DNA from: Candidatus Nitrosopumilus sp.
Lineage (GTDB): Archaea > Thermoproteota > Nitrososphaeria > Nitrososphaerales > Nitrososphaeraceae
Direction of reading: 5' to 3'
DNA: 44,254 nucleotides
Assembly (NCBI GenBank): GCA_013694585.1
Contig: JACDCB010000015.1
Span: 1 to 44,254, forward strand
The position numbers and the translations under genes are program-made. The notes beneath the pieces are model-generated. The model saw nothing but the letters and a program-made list of their open reading frames with translations, was not told where the DNA came from and searched no databases. Positions 33,998 to 42,111 of this stretch are shown here, piece after piece. The number at the start of each line of letters is the position of its first letter. Positions within the stretch are counted from its first letter, which is position 1.

Positions 33998-35248
33998 ATG
34001 CCAAGTGAAAAGGAAAGTATTTCATTTGAGAAAAGCAACATGACGCTAGATTTGAGTGATACAAAAATTGATAATGATTCAAAATCAGACTCAAATGGGG
34101 TTAAAGATTTTATTGTTACTCCCTGGGAAGTAGCGGGAAATATTAACTACTCTAAATTGATTGAGAAATTTGGTACCTATACAATCAGTGATACTTTACT
34201 AGAAAAAATTAAGTATTTTACTGGAGAAATACATCCATTTCTCAAAAATAAATATTTTTTTTCCCATAGGGATTTGGATGTGGTTCTAGATGAATATAAG
34301 AGAGGCAATAAGTTCTATCTTTATACAGGAAGAGGTCCCTCTGGGCCGGTTCATCTTGGACATTTGATGCCGTGGTTATTCACAAAATATTTACAAGAAA
34401 AATTTGATGTTAAACTCATATTCCAATTGACAGACGATGAAAAGTTTCTGTTTAACAGTAATTTGGATATGAAAACTATTCAAAAATATACATATGAAAA
34501 CATAATAGATATTATTTCGATAGGATTTGATCCGAAAAAAACCAAAATAATTGTTGATACAAAGCATATTAAATATTTGTATCCTCTATCTATCGAAATT
34601 GCAAAGAAAATCACTTACTCAACGGCAAAGGCAGTTTTTGGGTTTTCTAATTCTTCTAACATTGGAATGATAGGCTTTCCTCCTGTTCAAGGAGCGCCTT
34701 GTTTTCTACCCTCAATAATCGAGAATAAGCCTACCCCAGTCCTCATACCTGCCGCGATTGATCAAGATCCCTATTGGAGAGTGACTAGAGACATAGCAGA
34801 AAAATTGGGTTATCCCAAGCCAGCACAAATCCATAGTAAATTTATTCCAGGACTTAGTAGCGGGGGGAAAATGTCGTCATCAAAGCCCGAAACTGCATTA
34901 TTTACCGTCGACGACCCCGAAATCCTGGAGACAAAAATTAAGAATACCTTTACTGGCGGTCAACCAACAGTAGCTCTCCAACGTAAATTAGGTGGAAATG
35001 CCAATATTTGTCCTGTGTATTGGTACTTAAATTATCTCTTTGATACTGAAAAGGAATCTCAGGAGAGATATAGTGATTGTACGAGTGGAAATTTGCTCTG
35101 TGGAGAATGTAAAAGTGACATGATAAAAAATGTAAAACCATTTATAAAAGATATACAAACAAAGAGAGATAAGGCACAAAATTTGATTAAGGATTTTATG
35201 ATTGACGGAAAAGAGTTTTTTGAAGATGGTAGTGTTGGTTTTAAGTAA
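33998..35248 (+). CDS. trpS: Tryptophanyl-tRNA synthetase
   Basis: Class I synthetase that charges tRNA-Trp. The HIGH motif is HLGH within GRGPSGPVHLGHLMPW (about residues 109-124). The KMSKS equivalent is GKMSSSKPE (about 289-297), both in the form found in archaeal/eukaryal TrpRS. AIDQDPYWRVTRDIA is also family-specific. The length of 416 fits the archaeal type. The first 30-35 residues are polar and low in complexity, and ATG at 34040 is an alternative start given the TATA position. It is followed 20 bases later by a small unknown gene on the same strand. Confidence 0.97.
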   Translation: MPSEKESISFEKSNMTLDLSDTKIDNDSKSDSNGVKDFIVTPWEVAGNINYSKLIEKFGTYTISDTLLEKIKYFTGEIHPFLKNKYFFSHRDLDVVLDEYKRGNKFYLYTGRGPSGPVHLGHLMPWLFTKYLQEKFDVKLIFQLTDDEKFLFNSNLDMKTIQKYTYENIIDIISIGFDPKKTKIIVDTKHIKYLYPLSIEIAKKITYSTAKAVFGFSNSSNIGMIGFPPVQGAPCFLPSIIENKPTPVLIPAAIDQDPYWRVTRDIAEKLGYPKPAQIHSKFIPGLSSGGKMSSSKPETALFTVDDPEILETKIKNTFTGGQPTVALQRKLGGNANICPVYWYLNYLFDTEKESQERYSDCTSGNLLCGECKSDMIKNVKPFIKDIQTKRDKAQNLIKDFMIDGKEFFEDGSVGFK

Positions 35249-35268
35249 CCGTTGATTTTGAACTCAAG

Positions 35269-35577
35269 TTGAAATATAAATTCATTTGTCAAGATAGTTA
35301 TGAGGCCGAAAAATTAACAAGCATTTTTGCATTACAGAAGGATAATACACTTTTCATCAGTCATATCGTAAAAATAATCGATAATGAGGTTGTTGTTAAG
35401 CTGAAAGACGGCTCCCATCACAGTATCATGTTTAAGGATGATTTAAATTCATACAAGTTAGAGCAGTTTTTTAAGGATCTTTTATCAAGAAATGGGCAAG
35501 TCACTGAGACAAGCTATGTAGGAGATGTAGCTTTCATAAGTTTAAGTGAACCATCAGATCAAAAGTCCAAATTATAG
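35269..35577 (+). CDS. Hypothetical protein, 102 aa, downstream of trpS
   Basis: Unrecognised soluble protein, start TTG (MKYKFICQDSYEAEKLTSIF). It has alternating beta and helical segments (NTLFISHIVKIIDNEVVVKL; LEQFFKDLLSRNGQV) compatible with a small alpha/beta domain. It begins 20 bases after the trpS stop and is almost certainly on the same message. It converges with the next minus-strand gene with only nine bases between the stops. No function is inferred. Confidence 0.65.
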   Translation: MKYKFICQDSYEAEKLTSIFALQKDNTLFISHIVKIIDNEVVVKLKDGSHHSIMFKDDLNSYKLEQFFKDLLSRNGQVTETSYVGDVAFISLSEPSDQKSKL

Positions 35578-35586
35578 AAAATTGTT

Positions 35587-35919
35587 TCACACGTAATCCC
35601 TATTAAATTCATCCAGAATTAATTGATAAACTTTTTCAAAATATAAAGTAGTAGAGTATGGCATCAACGGTATAAAATCTCTAATAGTTTCAAGAACCAG
35701 CGGAACTGCACGCTTTGATAACTTTATATCAAATTTCATCCAAAGAATTCGATCCTGAGTAAATACTATTTTTTCACCCAACTCGCTACTACAAACTTCC
35801 TTGGCTTTGTCCTCAATGCGTTTGTACCAATACGCAAGTACCTCTGGATCCAACCCGCCGCCAACATTTGTAAGGTCATTACAATAATCTAGTATTAAAT
35901 CATCAATTCCATTCTTCAT
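35587..35919 (-). CDS. Conserved-looking hypothetical protein, 110 aa
   Basis: A mostly helical, soluble protein without Cys clusters or membrane segments. Notable segments are LILDYCNDLTNVGGGLDPEV and FDIKLSKRAVPLVLETIRDF. I do not recognise a named family. It lies 66 bases downstream of coaD on the same strand, so co-transcription is possible. The clean frame and start (ATG at 35919) support a real gene. Confidence 0.65.
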   Translation of the reverse strand: MKNGIDDLILDYCNDLTNVGGGLDPEVLAYWYKRIEDKAKEVCSSELGEKIVFTQDRILWMKFDIKLSKRAVPLVLETIRDFIPLMPYSTTLYFEKVYQLILDEFNRDYV

Positions 35920-35985
35920 TTTATGAAGTTAATTTCAAATTAAAAAATTTAGCATGAGGTATTAAATTTAATTGATAAAAAAAGA

Positions 35986-36465
35986 TTATTTTTTATTCTT
36001 TAATATATTGCCCGTTTGATCAACCTCATTTGCTCTTATTCGACTAGAAGAAATCGGTAACCCGTCCTGGGCCAATTTCAACCCAACTGAAACTATATCG
36101 ATTGTTGGGAGACCCATTTTTGTCCTGATTTCATTAACTTTTGTGCCCTTGTAACTTGTTTCGGTACTAGCTACCATACAATCAACTCTATCGGAGAACA
36201 TTAACGGTCCAAATTCATCCTCAAGTTTTGTTATCTCATACAGCGAGGGCCCAACTTCACTGCCGATGATTTTGACTAGATTGCTTTTTCGCACTTCAAA
36301 TGAATTATTTATCTTTTTCTTTAATTTTCCTTTTACGAAATTATCTGATGATATCCCTATTATAACGAATTTTCCTATCTCAAACGACTTTTTTAAGAGT
36401 TCCATATGTCCGCTGTGCAAAATATCAAATGTACCGCCCATGGCTACGCAGTCATATTTTTTCAA
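35986..36465 (-). CDS. coaD: Phosphopantetheine adenylyltransferase, archaeal type
   Basis: Penultimate step of coenzyme A synthesis: transfers AMP to 4'-phosphopantetheine. The nucleotidyltransferase motif is GGTFDILHSGHMELL near the start and ISSSRIR near the C-terminus, both standard for archaeal PPAT (COG1019). The longest frame begins with TTG at 36531, but its extra 22 residues are hydrophobic and unlike the family, and the TATA-like ttttatatta (36487-36496) lies exactly 26 bases before a second TTG at 36465. I therefore choose 36465, giving MKKYDCVAMGGTFD. It is divergent from the ferredoxin gene. Confidence 0.92.
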   Translation of the reverse strand: MKKYDCVAMGGTFDILHSGHMELLKKSFEIGKFVIIGISSDNFVKGKLKKKINNSFEVRKSNLVKIIGSEVGPSLYEITKLEDEFGPLMFSDRVDCMVASTETSYKGTKVNEIRTKMGLPTIDIVSVGLKLAQDGLPISSSRIRANEVDQTGNILKNKK

Positions 36466-36486
36466 TAGAGATGTAATCTGGAAAAA

Positions 36487-36496
36487 TAATATAAAA
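36487..36496 (-). promoter_or_regulatory. TATA-like box of coaD
   Basis: Reads ttttatatta on the minus strand, centred 26 bases before the TTG at 36465. It lies inside the longest possible coaD frame, which argues that the longer frame is not used. Confidence 0.5.
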
Positions 36497-36530
36497 TTAT
36501 TGATCTCAAACTTGATCCTTGGATTTGACA

Positions 36531-36541
36531 AATTTATAAAT
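36531..36541 (+). promoter_or_regulatory. TATA-like box of the ferredoxin gene
   Basis: Reads aatttataaat, centred about 29 bases before the TTG start at 36565. Together with the coaD box it defines a compact divergent promoter. Confidence 0.5.
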
Positions 36542-36564
36542 ACCTAATTGAGGATAGATAATTA

Positions 36565-37215
36565 TTGTCATCTACAGTTACAGAATACATCTGTGAGGAT
36601 TGTGGTTCATTATTAATTCATTTAAACCCGACTACCTTGCAGAGCATAATAGAGGTTCACTCACAATTATGTCCCGTAAAAAGACAAAAAATTCTTGCAA
36701 ATGTAGAAGCTGAGAAACTAAAGAAAGCATCCGTAACAAGGAATTCCAACATTCCCGTTCAAGCTACCCAAATAGTAAGTGGGGCTCCACCGAGTGCTGC
36801 TTCCATACCTCAACAAGCTGTTGCACCCAGCATGAATGAGAGCGGTGTTGGGTCATCGCTTCAACTTACAGGCACTGGAACAGACTACCAGGCAGCAGAA
36901 GGACCTATAGATACTGGTTTTAAGTCTAAAAGACAACCAGTTGGGAAATTCCAAGGAATCCAAGTATGGGGTCCATATGATCCACCTGGACAACTTGGGA
37001 TCTGGGGTACTGATGTATGCGTTGATTTTGACATTTGTATTTCAGATGGTGCTTGTATTGATGCATGCCCAGTTAACGTTTATGAGTGGCTTGATACGCC
37101 AGGTCATCCAGCATCAGAGAGGAAACCATTTATGATTAGAGAAAAGGATTGTATTTTTTGTTTGGCGTGTGAAAATGTCTGTCCTCCACAGGCAATAAAA
37201 ATATTTGTGAAATAG
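36565..37215 (+). CDS. Dicluster ferredoxin with an N-terminal zinc-finger-like extension
   Basis: Electron carrier of about 100 residues at the C-terminus: first cluster motif [12 protein letters not shown], second [16 protein letters not shown]. The Asp in place of the second Cys of the first motif points to a 3Fe-4S or convertible 7Fe type, as in Sulfolobus zinc ferredoxins. The N-terminal 35 residues have CEDC plus a later H and C (EVHSQLCP), a possible zinc finger. The middle (about 60-115) is Pro/Ala/Ser/Gln-rich linker ([17 protein letters not shown]). The start is TTG, 29 bases after a TATA-like box. A ferredoxin with such an N-terminal extension is characteristic of thaumarchaea in my recollection. 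The redox partner is unknown. Confidence 0.88.
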   Translation: MSSTVTEYICEDCGSLLIHLNPTTLQSIIEVHSQLCPVKRQKILANVEAEKLKKASVTRNSNIPVQATQIVSGAPPSAASIPQQAVAPSMNESGVGSSLQLTGTGTDYQAAEGPIDTGFKSKRQPVGKFQGIQVWGPYDPPGQLGIWGTDVCVDFDICISDGACIDACPVNVYEWLDTPGHPASERKPFMIREKDCIFCLACENVCPPQAIKIFVK

Positions 37216-37237
37216 CATATAGTACAAGTCTAAACTG

Positions 37238-37981
37238 TTAGATTTGACTATCCCCTTTGACATATTTATAAATTCGATAGTTCAAGTTATTATTGTACTT
37301 CATAACAGAATCCCACTTTGAATTTCGTTCAGCATATAAAGCTAAAAAGTATTTCTTTTGGCTGATATCAAGATTATGATAAATGTTTTCACCTACAATT
37401 ACTTCTCCAGGAAAGCCCAATGATGTAATTTTAGCGGTTATACTGATACTAAACCCTATCAAGTCGATATGAGCATAATCAATATTTTTTCCATACAGCA
37501 GAACAAGTGCATTTCCATATTCAATCCCAATCTTCACAGCAATCTCATGGAGTGAATGTTTCTTAAATATGGGATTAATCCCAGTTGTAATTACATTCTG
37601 TATATAGTTTGCGCAATCCAAAGAGTTCATTATTGCCTTTTTTTGATCATAGTCTAATGGGAATAGTCCTATTACAGCATCTCCTACAAATTTTAGTACA
37701 TATCCTCCGTATTTTTCAATAGACAGGCTTACTTCTTGGGAAAAGATTTGGATAATTAAGGCCAAATTTAATGAGGGTAGGTCATGAGACATTTGAGTAG
37801 AGCCTGCGATATCCACATACATAACAACAACCTGTGTTTTGGTATTGACTTTCCTTTGTAAATACTTCCTACAGGAATCAGTGGACAGATCAATAAGCAA
37901 TCCTTTATTTTCTAGACTACGTGAAACCCGGTCTTGTACACCCTTTATAAAATCAAAATCCCCAGATTCAAAATTTTTCAT
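37238..37981 (-). CDS. Class III adenylate/guanylate cyclase-like protein
   Basis: Cytosolic single cyclase domain (about residues 50-215). Both metal-binding Asp residues are present: D57 in VMYVDIAGSTQ and D101 in LKFVGDAVIGLF. Lys97 and Asp173 sit at the positions that select adenine. However, the transition-state Asn and Arg of the DxxGxxVNxAxR helix are replaced by Ser180 and Lys184 (IDLIGFSISITAKI). Catalysis is therefore doubtful, or the variant works in another way. No sensor or membrane domain is present. It converges with the ferredoxin gene, with about 22 bases between. Confidence 0.82.
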   Translation of the reverse strand: MKNFESGDFDFIKGVQDRVSRSLENKGLLIDLSTDSCRKYLQRKVNTKTQVVVMYVDIAGSTQMSHDLPSLNLALIIQIFSQEVSLSIEKYGGYVLKFVGDAVIGLFPLDYDQKKAIMNSLDCANYIQNVITTGINPIFKKHSLHEIAVKIGIEYGNALVLLYGKNIDYAHIDLIGFSISITAKITSLGFPGEVIVGENIYHNLDISQKKYFLALYAERNSKWDSVMKYNNNLNYRIYKYVKGDSQI

Positions 37982-38246
37982 CTAGATCTGAAAATTACCA
38001 TTCTGCCTAGTTTATTCGTTATGAGTGGCAATACTCTGGGTCTACGTTACTTCTTGTGCCATAATCGAAAATAGAATATTTCAAATAACTTGGAAAAAAC
38101 CAGGCAATAGATTATTACCTTGGTCTATAACTGACTGTTTGTGGTTTTGTTTTAACGATAAGTTAAAAGTTAATGCAGATTTTACGTACCACAACACCGA
38201 CTAAAGAGCCAAGAAAACAAAGACAGATGATCTAAAGCATTTTTAT

Positions 38247-38663
38247 CTACATCAGATCAATTTTCCTTAAAGTAAATGATGTTATCATACGAAGGCTTAA
38301 AATTCCAACTAAAAATATAATATTATTGTAGATATCAAGACTAGAACCGTCTCTAAAAAGATTCGAAATTACTATGATGAGTTTTAAAACTGCATTGGCA
38401 CATTCAAATTCTAAAGCAAATAATAATCCATTCGCTAATATTGAAATAGAAGAGACTTTTGAATCTCTACTAACATTATCTGATCTAATTTTCAATCGGT
38501 TCTGGAAAACACTAAAACCAGTTGGGATTTTTTTTGATTCAACATTCACAAATCTATCCAGTAGTAACATTAGTGATTGTCCCATAGAAATCAATATACT
38601 ACTAATTGCAGCTAAATCAATGACGATAGTCAACAAAAGAACAAAACTATCTATTGTAAACAT
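38247..38663 (-). CDS. DUF1622-family membrane protein
   Basis: A 138-residue integral membrane protein. The N-terminal hydrophobic helix (SFVLLLTIVIDLAAISSILI) is followed by a cytoplasmic loop, then the DUF1622 signature (ANGLLFALEFECANAVLKLI) and a last helix pair (IIFLVGILSLRMITSFTLRK). The function of the family is unknown. It lies 71 bases downstream of a second, broken copy with the same layout (38735-39135), so the pair arose by duplication. Low sequence similarity between them suggests an old event. Confidence 0.75.
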   Translation of the reverse strand: MFTIDSFVLLLTIVIDLAAISSILISMGQSLMLLLDRFVNVESKKIPTGFSVFQNRLKIRSDNVSRDSKVSSISILANGLLFALEFECANAVLKLIIVISNLFRDGSSLDIYNNIIFLVGILSLRMITSFTLRKIDLM

Positions 38664-38734
38664 CCTAAAACACTGTGTTGGTCATGCGACTAAGTTGATA
38701 TTACTAGTTTTAATATCAATTAACCTGCTAAATA

Positions 38735-39135
38735 TTAGGTCATCTTGTTGTGTCTGTCAATCTCCTTTGATAGTGACCAACTTAATACTATTCGTATGGT
38801 AACAATTATCCCCAATATCAGTAGTTCCTTTATTCCTGGAATCTGCATCGTCTTAATTATAATATATCGCTTCCAATTTCAAAGTCTAATGCTAATAATA
38901 TACCTCGGGCTAGTCGTAATCTGATTGATTCCTTATCCATTGTTTGTACTTTAATTGGGTTTTTAAGGATCTTTAGAAATGAAATTACGGCCATAATAAC
39001 AGAAATTATGATAACTGAAGCAGCTAGCATATCAATTCCCAAAGTAATCAAGTCAATATAATAAGATCGGATTGACTCGATTGGAATCAGGCCATTTAAA
39101 TCAAGCATCACTTCTTTCACTGGAAAGGATATCAA
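38735..39135 (-). pseudogene. DUF1622-family membrane protein, frameshifted
   Basis: The first frame (from 39135) carries two hydrophobic parts and the signature RLRLARGILLALDFEIGSDI, then stops at 38857. The adjacent frame continues as KTMQIPGIKELLILGIIVTI and RIVLSWSLSKEID to a stop at 38735, which is exactly the missing last third of the family. A one-base deletion (or two-base insertion) near 38858-38865 explains the break. The rejoined protein would be about 130 residues, like its downstream paralogue. The cause is either recent decay or a base-call error. Confidence 0.75.
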
Positions 39136-39202
39136 TTTATTATGTGATTTAGTTTCATCTATTTTATGTTATTGTATGTTTGTAGGTATTACCAATGAGT
39201 AC

Positions 39203-40879
39203 CTAATTACGAAATGGATCATGTCGGAATAGTAACTCGTTGCGAGCGGCATCGATGTCAATTGCTATAACTACAGGAGTCTGTGAAGACTTTATTGCCT
39301 CTCTAAGAACGCAAGAAAATTCGCTGGTACTGCTTATCTTATATCCTTTTGCCCCAAAGCTCTCTGCAAGCTTGACAAAATCAGGATTACTAAAATGAGT
39401 GAAAACGCTCTTACCAAATTCTAATCTTTGTTTTGTAGAGATCACACCTAAATCAGAATCACACCACACCACAATAATGATTGGAAGCTGTAATCGTACT
39501 GCTGTTTCTAGTTCTTGAACATTCATTAAAAAACCACCATCCCCGCACATCGCCACCACCTTCCGGGTAGGGCAAGCTAGTTGAGCCCCAATTGATCCGG
39601 GAAGTGCAAATCCCATTGAACAAAATCCATTACTTATTAAACAGGTATTTGGATTAAATGTCTTGAAGATTTTTGCTATCCACAGTTTATGAGCTCCAAC
39701 ATCTGATATCAATATATCATCTGAAGAGAGAACACTTCTAACATCATAAATTAATTTTTCGGGTTTGATTGGATAAGCTTCGTCATCATTAAACTGCTCA
39801 ATACGCCGATCCACTTCTTCTTTAATTTTCCTAAATTTTGCCTTTGTTGGAATGATTTTTTGTTTATTGATAGAATTTATTTGAATTTCGTTCTGGTATT
39901 TCTTCACAGAATTTACTAGTAAATTTATGGTGAACTCTAAATCACCCGAAATTTCTATATCAGGATTATAGTAGTTGTCAACTTCTGCGGATGTAGAATC
40001 AATATGAATTATTTTTTTTGTATTAGATCCATTCCAATTTTTAGGACTGTATTCAACCAAATCATATCCTATAGAAATTACGACATCGGCCAGTTTCAGA
40101 GCATGTAAAGCATAGTCGGATTCCTTTATGCCAATAGTCCCCATGTGAGTTGGAGAAACATCAGAGATCACGCCTTTACCCATAAATGTATTCATCGAAT
40201 AAATTCCTGTCAATTCTGCAAATCTTCTAATAACATTTGAGGCGTTGTTTCGAATACAACCATTTCCAACTAGAATCACAGGTGCAGTTGACATCAGTAT
40301 CAATTTAGTTGCGTCATGCAGCTTTGATGGTGTGGGACCTGATATGATGCCCTTTTTACTACTTAGTGGTTTCAAATATGATTCCATTTTTGCAACGTCA
40401 ACAGGTAAATCCAAGTGAGTTGCCCCCATTTTTTCTTCAGTAGATATCTTGAAAGCTCTTCTCAGAATTTCAGGTATTCCATCAGCATCCCTTATAGACC
40501 AGGTCCATTTGGTGATTGGAGTAAACATAGTTACAGGGTCCATATTCTGATGGGATTCTTTATGCATCTGGGTAATTTCGGTTTGACCGGTAATGGCAAG
40601 AAGTGGGGATCTATCCATATTAGCGCTTGCTACTCCGGTGGTAAGATTAGTAGCTCCCGGGCCAAGAGTTGCGAGACAAACACCAACCTTATTGGTTAAT
40701 CTACCGTAAACATCTGCCATAAATGCAGCGGCCTGTTCATGCCTCACCAAAATAAATTTTATAGTTTCTGATTCTGATATGGATATCATAAGATCATTTG
40801 TTTCCTCCCCAGGGATTCCAAAAATATATTCGACATTTTCAGCCTCAAGGCACTTTACAAATAGATCAGAAGCCTTCAT
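39203..40879 (-). CDS. Thiamine-diphosphate enzyme, acetolactate-synthase-like
   Basis: A 558-residue ThDP-dependent enzyme of the acetolactate synthase/pyruvate oxidase superfamily. The catalytic Glu lies in RHEQAAAFMADVYGR. LGPGATNLTTGVASA and the central domain (IGYDLVEYSPKNW) are typical. The cofactor motif is GDGGFLMNVQELETAVRLQL followed by WCDSDLGVI. Where acetolactate synthases have N-N-x-E, this has C-D-S-D, so the Mg-binding residues are altered. It is probably a catabolic or unusual paralogue rather than the biosynthetic IlvB, and no IlvN regulatory subunit gene is adjacent. The product cannot be named with certainty. Confidence 0.85.
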   Translation of the reverse strand: MKASDLFVKCLEAENVEYIFGIPGEETNDLMISISESETIKFILVRHEQAAAFMADVYGRLTNKVGVCLATLGPGATNLTTGVASANMDRSPLLAITGQTEITQMHKESHQNMDPVTMFTPITKWTWSIRDADGIPEILRRAFKISTEEKMGATHLDLPVDVAKMESYLKPLSSKKGIISGPTPSKLHDATKLILMSTAPVILVGNGCIRNNASNVIRRFAELTGIYSMNTFMGKGVISDVSPTHMGTIGIKESDYALHALKLADVVISIGYDLVEYSPKNWNGSNTKKIIHIDSTSAEVDNYYNPDIEISGDLEFTINLLVNSVKKYQNEIQINSINKQKIIPTKAKFRKIKEEVDRRIEQFNDDEAYPIKPEKLIYDVRSVLSSDDILISDVGAHKLWIAKIFKTFNPNTCLISNGFCSMGFALPGSIGAQLACPTRKVVAMCGDGGFLMNVQELETAVRLQLPIIIVVWCDSDLGVISTKQRLEFGKSVFTHFSNPDFVKLAESFGAKGYKISSTSEFSCVLREAIKSSQTPVVIAIDIDAARNELLFRHDPFRN

Positions 40880-41063
40880 CTATGAGAAAATGCAACCGAT
40901 CAATAATAAAAATATGATCCAAAGATCTGCTGAAAAGTGATGGAGGGTGAATCATAATTATTCCTACAAGCGATCAATGAAATAAGTACCCACACTTCAT
41001 TTCTTGTCATATAAAATAAATTTAGGTCATGTGTAAAGGTTAACTCCAAGTTTCTAGTCCGAA

Positions 41064-41438
41064 TTACCAAGGGGTTTTTCCATTTCTGAGAATAAAATCG
41101 TTGTAATATTTGGTTTTATATATCACATCGTACGCTTGCCATATCCAAAAAATTAAATAAATTAACCCGAAAGGAATAAAAAGAAATGTTATCCCTAGAA
41201 TTATCCATCCGATTACTAGTATTACAATGCCTTTCCCTGTCTTTCCTATATACAAATGACCTATTCCGTTAAATCCTAAGATGCCAGCAATCAATGCGAG
41301 AGCAATGGCCGATCCAACATTCTTGGTTTGAGCAGCCATAGTTACTGCAGTAGCTGTATTTTGTGGTTTCCCACAAACAGGACAAAAAGACGAGTTATCT
41401 GAGGGTAAATCTCCGCCACAGTTTCTGCAAAATACCAT
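41064..41438 (-). CDS. Zinc-ribbon and TM2-domain membrane protein
   Basis: The N-terminus is a zinc ribbon (CRNCGG at residues 4-9, CPVCGK at 19-24). A short linker leads to a TM2 domain: first helix VGSAIALALIAGILGFNGIG, the HLYIGKTGKG loop, and second and third helices (IVILVIGWIILGITFLFIPF, LIYLIFWIWQAYDVIY). The length of 124 is typical. The function of TM2 proteins is poorly defined. It is isolated from its neighbours by gaps of over 120 bases. Confidence 0.88.
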   Translation of the reverse strand: MVFCRNCGGDLPSDNSSFCPVCGKPQNTATAVTMAAQTKNVGSAIALALIAGILGFNGIGHLYIGKTGKGIVILVIGWIILGITFLFIPFGLIYLIFWIWQAYDVIYKTKYYNDFILRNGKTPW

Positions 41439-41561
41439 GATCCTATTATTTTGTAAAATAATATAAAGATATTAGTAAATGAAGAGGTTCCAAAATCTAA
41501 TTTATGGTATCAAAAAAATCAATCTAAAGTTATCAATATATTAACTCTGTTATCTAAAACA

Positions 41562-41744
41562 TCAATTGCGAATTTCAGAATTTTCTTGCATTGATTTATT
41601 TATTATCATATCAGCACAAGTATTGTCACATCCATTGTGACAATAAAAGGTCAAGTCTAAAATATTAGTCAGGCTGGAAGCAATTGGTGTTATGTGGTCT
41701 ACTATTTTATAGTAAAAGCAGAGATATCTCTCTTTCGCAGTCAT
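41562..41744 (-). CDS. Possible small protein, 60 aa
   Basis: A 60-residue frame with several Cys and His residues (YCHNGCDNTCADMI). The ordered Cys/His group in the second half could be a metal site. No family is recognised, and no clear promoter or neighbour supports it. It may be a short thaumarchaeal gene or a chance ORF. Confidence 0.4.
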   Translation of the reverse strand: MTAKERYLCFYYKIVDHITPIASSLTNILDLTFYCHNGCDNTCADMIINKSMQENSEIRN

Positions 41745-41789
41745 TTCTTTCTCTGGTAATTGATAGTCCTCCTAATTTTTTGAGTTTAC

Positions 41790-41930
41790 ATGTCGAGACG
41801 GGATGAAAGGTTTACTTTAGAACATTCAAATGCAGATGCATATGAGGCCTTCCATGAGAAATACTTTAACCGTCACCTATACCAAATTATGTTGAATTTG
41901 GTTTTGATTATAAAGATAGTCAAACTTTAG
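41790..41930 (+). CDS. Possible short protein, 46 aa
   Basis: A frame starting with ATG: MSRRDERFTLEHSNADAYEA, then FHEKYFNRHLYQIMLN. The N-terminal 33 residues are rich in charged and aromatic residues and look protein-like, while the last 12 are hydrophobic. It may be a small gene or a fragment. No family is recognised. Confidence 0.3.
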   Translation: MSRRDERFTLEHSNADAYEAFHEKYFNRHLYQIMLNLVLIIKIVKL

Positions 41931-42080
41931 GGCCTCTTTCAATCACAATTATGAATAATAGATGGTGTCAAAAACGAAACGCAAACATGACCTCTTAAAT
42001 CCTAATACGCACCAAATCATAAAAAAGTAAGAATCGCAATTAAGGATGCCCACGTAGTTGTCGACTAGTCATCGGAATCA

Positions 42081-42090
42081 TTTTATATTT
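42081..42090 (+). promoter_or_regulatory. TATA-like box of the secreted cyclophilin gene
   Basis: Reads ttttatattt, centred 27 bases before the ATG at 42112. This favours that ATG over the TTG at 42058 and implies a leaderless transcript. Confidence 0.5.
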
Positions 42091-42111
42091 CACGTCGAAC
42101 TAGAAAAATAC

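Larger units (their letters stand above)
41745..42111. other. Intergenic region containing one short plus-strand frame
   Basis: This is 367 bases between the possible 60-aa gene and the cyclophilin gene. It contains a 46-codon plus-strand frame (41790-41930), listed separately, and the TATA-like box of the cyclophilin gene at 42081-42090. Nothing else was recognised. Confidence 0.4.

Noticed and set aside
38374-38802. A 142-codon plus-strand frame
   Set aside because: It lies antisense to the DUF1622 genes, whose minus-strand frames show the family signature and membrane helices; the plus-strand translation has no recognisable pattern.
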